From: Bacteroidetes bacterium UBA2364
Lineage (GTDB): Bacteria; Bacteroidota; Rhodothermia; Rhodothermales; UBA2364
NCBI GenBank assembly: GCA_002344075.1
Contig: DDTM01000032.1
Location: forward strand, 16,455 to 30,826
Reading direction: 5' to 3'
Length of the DNA: 14,372 bases
Made by a program: the position numbers and the translations under genes
Notes under the pieces: generated by a model
What the model was told of the DNA's origin: nothing
The model's input: the letters and a program-made list of their open reading frames with translations, nothing else
The model's database searches: none
Shown here: in pieces, positions 12,858 to 14,372 of the stretch
Layout of the letters: every line of letters starts with the position of its first letter
How positions within the stretch are numbered: the stretch's first letter is position 1

Positions 12858-12889
12858 AGAAAAACCGATACAAAAAATGCGTATCGGTT
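12858..12889 (-). terminator. terminator of the aminotransferase gene
   Basis: The perfect 9-bp stem AACCGATAC/GTATCGGTT (12863-12871 with 12881-12889) has a nine-base loop and is followed on the minus strand by TTTTTCTTTG. It lies about 50 bases beyond the aminotransferase stop. A TAGATTTG (12857-12850) just past it could be the -7 box of the downstream TPR gene, although the nearest TTTG is only 16 bases upstream of it. Confidence 0.8.
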
Positions 12890-12939
12890 ACTTTCTATTA
12901 AACAACTGTAAACAAGGTGCAATGAGCCAACAAAGGTAA

Positions 12940-14139
12940 TTACTGCAACTGGTCCAATGCGACCTTCATCCGACGACAGGCTTCCATCAATTTATCTAAA
13001 GAGGTTGCATAAGAAATACGTAAGCCATTCGGGTCTCCAAATCCTTCTCCTGCAACCGTAGCCACATGGGCTTCACGGAGTAGATAGAGCGCAAGTTCAC
13101 CTGCTGTCTGAATCAAACTGCCATCTGGCGTTGTTTTGCCAAAGAACGAAGAGACATCAGGGAAAAGGTAAAAAGCACCTTCTGGCTTAGGGCACTTAAT
13201 CCCATCTATACCATTTAACAGGGTCAAGACGGTATCGCGACGTTCGCGGAATGCCACTACCATTTTGGCAATGGGGTCAAAACTCATTTGCAGCGCCGCG
13301 ATTCCGGCCAGTTGGCTCAGATGACAAGGATTAGAAGTGGTTTGACTCTGTACTTTATCCATTGCCTTGACTACTTCTAAAGGCCCAGCTGCATACCCCA
13401 GTCGCCAGCCCGTCATGGCATAGGCTTTGGAAAAACCGTTGATGGTAATCGTTCGTTCCTTCATTCTTTTCAAGGAGGCGAAGCTTATGTGCTTGGCATC
13501 AAAAATGACGTGTTCATACAATTCATCCGAGATTATCCAAATATCAGGGTGCTTGCGCAAGACTTCGGCTAAGGCTTCCAGTTCTTCAGGAGAATAAACC
13601 GATCCAGTTGGATTAGAGGGCGAACACAGGATTAAAACGCGGGTATGTTGATTAATAGCTGCTTCCAACTGATCGGGGGTGATCCTATATTCGGTACTAA
13701 CTGAAGTGGGCATGGGAACGGGCGTACCACCAGCCAAGACAGTCATTTCGGGGTAGCTTACCCAATACGGGGCTGGAATCAAAACCTCGTCGCCAGGACG
13801 ACAAAGCACCATCAAGGCTTGAGCAACCGACTGCTTACCGCCATTGGAACAGATGATTTCTTTAGGACTATATTCTAAGAGATTGTGATTCTTAAGCTTT
13901 AGAGAAATTTCTTGCCGCAATGCCAAAAGCCCTGTATTATCCGTGTAAGTAAAGCCACGTTCTGCACCAAGCGCTTCTATCGCTGCTCTTACGATGGGCT
14001 GTGGCGTTGGGAAGTCCGGCTCGCCAGCACTAAGACCAATAACGGGAATTCCTTGTTGGCGAAGTTGGTTGGCCATAGCGGTCATAGCAAGGGTGGCCGA
14101 GGGGCGCATGGCTTCTACAAGGGGATTAAAGCGGGTCAT
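12940..14139 (-). CDS. aspC: PLP-dependent aspartate-type aminotransferase (class I)
   Basis: A 399-residue cytosolic aminotransferase of fold type I, subclass Ib, which moves amino groups between aspartate (or a related amino acid) and 2-oxoglutarate. It has the opening motif SATLAMTA (14-21) and the substrate-side segment GLSAGEPDFPTP. PLP contacts are SNGGKQS (98-104), PYWVSYPE with the stacking Trp126, SPSNPTG with Asn176, and SDELYEH with Asp205 and Tyr208. The Schiff-base lysine is Lys238 in NGFSKAYAMTGWRLGY, and the carboxylate-binding Arg374 is in GLRISYA. Length is typical. Some members of this subclass also transaminate prephenate, and substrate range cannot be read from the sequence. 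The ATG at 14139 has no Shine-Dalgarno sequence. The gene stands alone, with its own terminator. Confidence 0.93.
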   Translation of the reverse strand: MTRFNPLVEAMRPSATLAMTAMANQLRQQGIPVIGLSAGEPDFPTPQPIVRAAIEALGAERGFTYTDNTGLLALRQEISLKLKNHNLLEYSPKEIICSNGGKQSVAQALMVLCRPGDEVLIPAPYWVSYPEMTVLAGGTPVPMPTSVSTEYRITPDQLEAAINQHTRVLILCSPSNPTGSVYSPEELEALAEVLRKHPDIWIISDELYEHVIFDAKHISFASLKRMKERTITINGFSKAYAMTGWRLGYAAGPLEVVKAMDKVQSQTTSNPCHLSQLAGIAALQMSFDPIAKMVVAFRERRDTVLTLLNGIDGIKCPKPEGAFYLFPDVSSFFGKTTPDGSLIQTAGELALYLLREAHVATVAGEGFGDPNGLRISYATSLDKLMEACRRMKVALDQLQ

Positions 14140-14372
14140 GGTTTTTTTGATAAAGGCAGAAATATTTTTTATGTGTATCCACTATAAAAAAAGCAAAGGC
14201 GAATTGGCGTGAAACTCCCAATAAAAAAAGGCTTAGGGAGTATGAAGGTTCATTATGGGAAGGTTTGGGGTATGGTTCTGGGCTCGAAATATGTGGACTG
14301 TCTTGGCATACTCCTTGAAGAATAAAATAAGTAATTTTGCTAAAAGATATAAAATAGCGCCAGAGGCCACAT
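14140..14372. other. right-end intergenic region with a possible partial gene
   Basis: This stretch contains the upstream region of the aminotransferase gene; I see no clear -33/-7 pair. A 6-bp inverted repeat (ACTCCC 14214-14219, GGGAGT 14236-14241) has no T-tract in a useful position. A plus-strand frame opens at ATG 14255, with GAAGG six bases upstream, and stays open for 39 codons to the window edge (MGRFGVWFWARNMWTVLAYS...). The translation is not recognised, and random openness of this length is common, so it is only a candidate. Confidence 0.3.

Noticed and set aside
14214..14241. ACTCCC/GGGAGT inverted repeat as a terminator.
   Set aside because: The stem is only 6 bp with a 16-base loop, and no T-tract follows it on either strand.

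Overview
The window looks like chromosomal DNA of a member of the Bacteroidota or a close relative in the FCB group (possibly the Rhodothermota; this placement is inference). Supporting signs are a TonB-dependent receptor with a carboxypeptidase-regulatory-like N-terminal domain and a BamA-type C-terminal Phe, a Yip1-family membrane protein, a two-domain glutamine-dependent NAD synthetase, and promoter candidates of the Bacteroidota type (TTTG or TTG, 19-20 nt, TAnnTTTR). Two promoters, upstream of the DUF3592 and Yip1 genes, have the same TTTG-N20-TACCTTT layout. No tRNA, rRNA, CRISPR array, transposase or riboswitch was found.

Left region (1 to about 1560). This stretch is clearly more AT-rich than the rest and reads leftward. 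It holds a gene for a fulvocin C-related bacteriocin precursor, broken by an in-frame TGA just after its lipobox and by a +1 frameshift at a run of six A's. Next come a small DUF1573-like exported protein and the first codons of a third gene that leaves the window. When both lesions are ignored, the precursor reads as a 229-residue protein: a lipoprotein signal, a Lys-rich helical leader region, and a C-terminal domain with ten Cys that ends in a GCGxxWV...CNG pattern. No single continuous reading frame shows this. This decayed (or conditionally expressed) cassette is the most interesting part of the window.

Middle region (1640 to 8650), all leftward. ribD (riboflavin biosynthesis) and rtcB (RNA 3'-phosphate ligase) form a tight pair. 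A 998-residue TonB-dependent receptor follows, with a strong promoter candidate, a LacI-type palindrome in its leader, a duplicated 23-bp promoter element and a strong hairpin terminator. Upstream of it lies a two-helix DUF3592 membrane protein.

Right region (8650 to 14372). Glutamine-dependent NAD synthetase (nadE) is divergent from the DUF3592 gene and is followed by a Yip1-family gene with its own promoter and ribosome binding site. A bidirectional terminator separates the Yip1 gene from a convergent gene for a cytoplasmic-TPR, single-helix, extracytoplasmic-domain protein. The last gene is a PLP-dependent aspartate-type aminotransferase with its own terminator. Apart from the ribD-rtcB pair and the left cassette, the genes look like separate housekeeping units.
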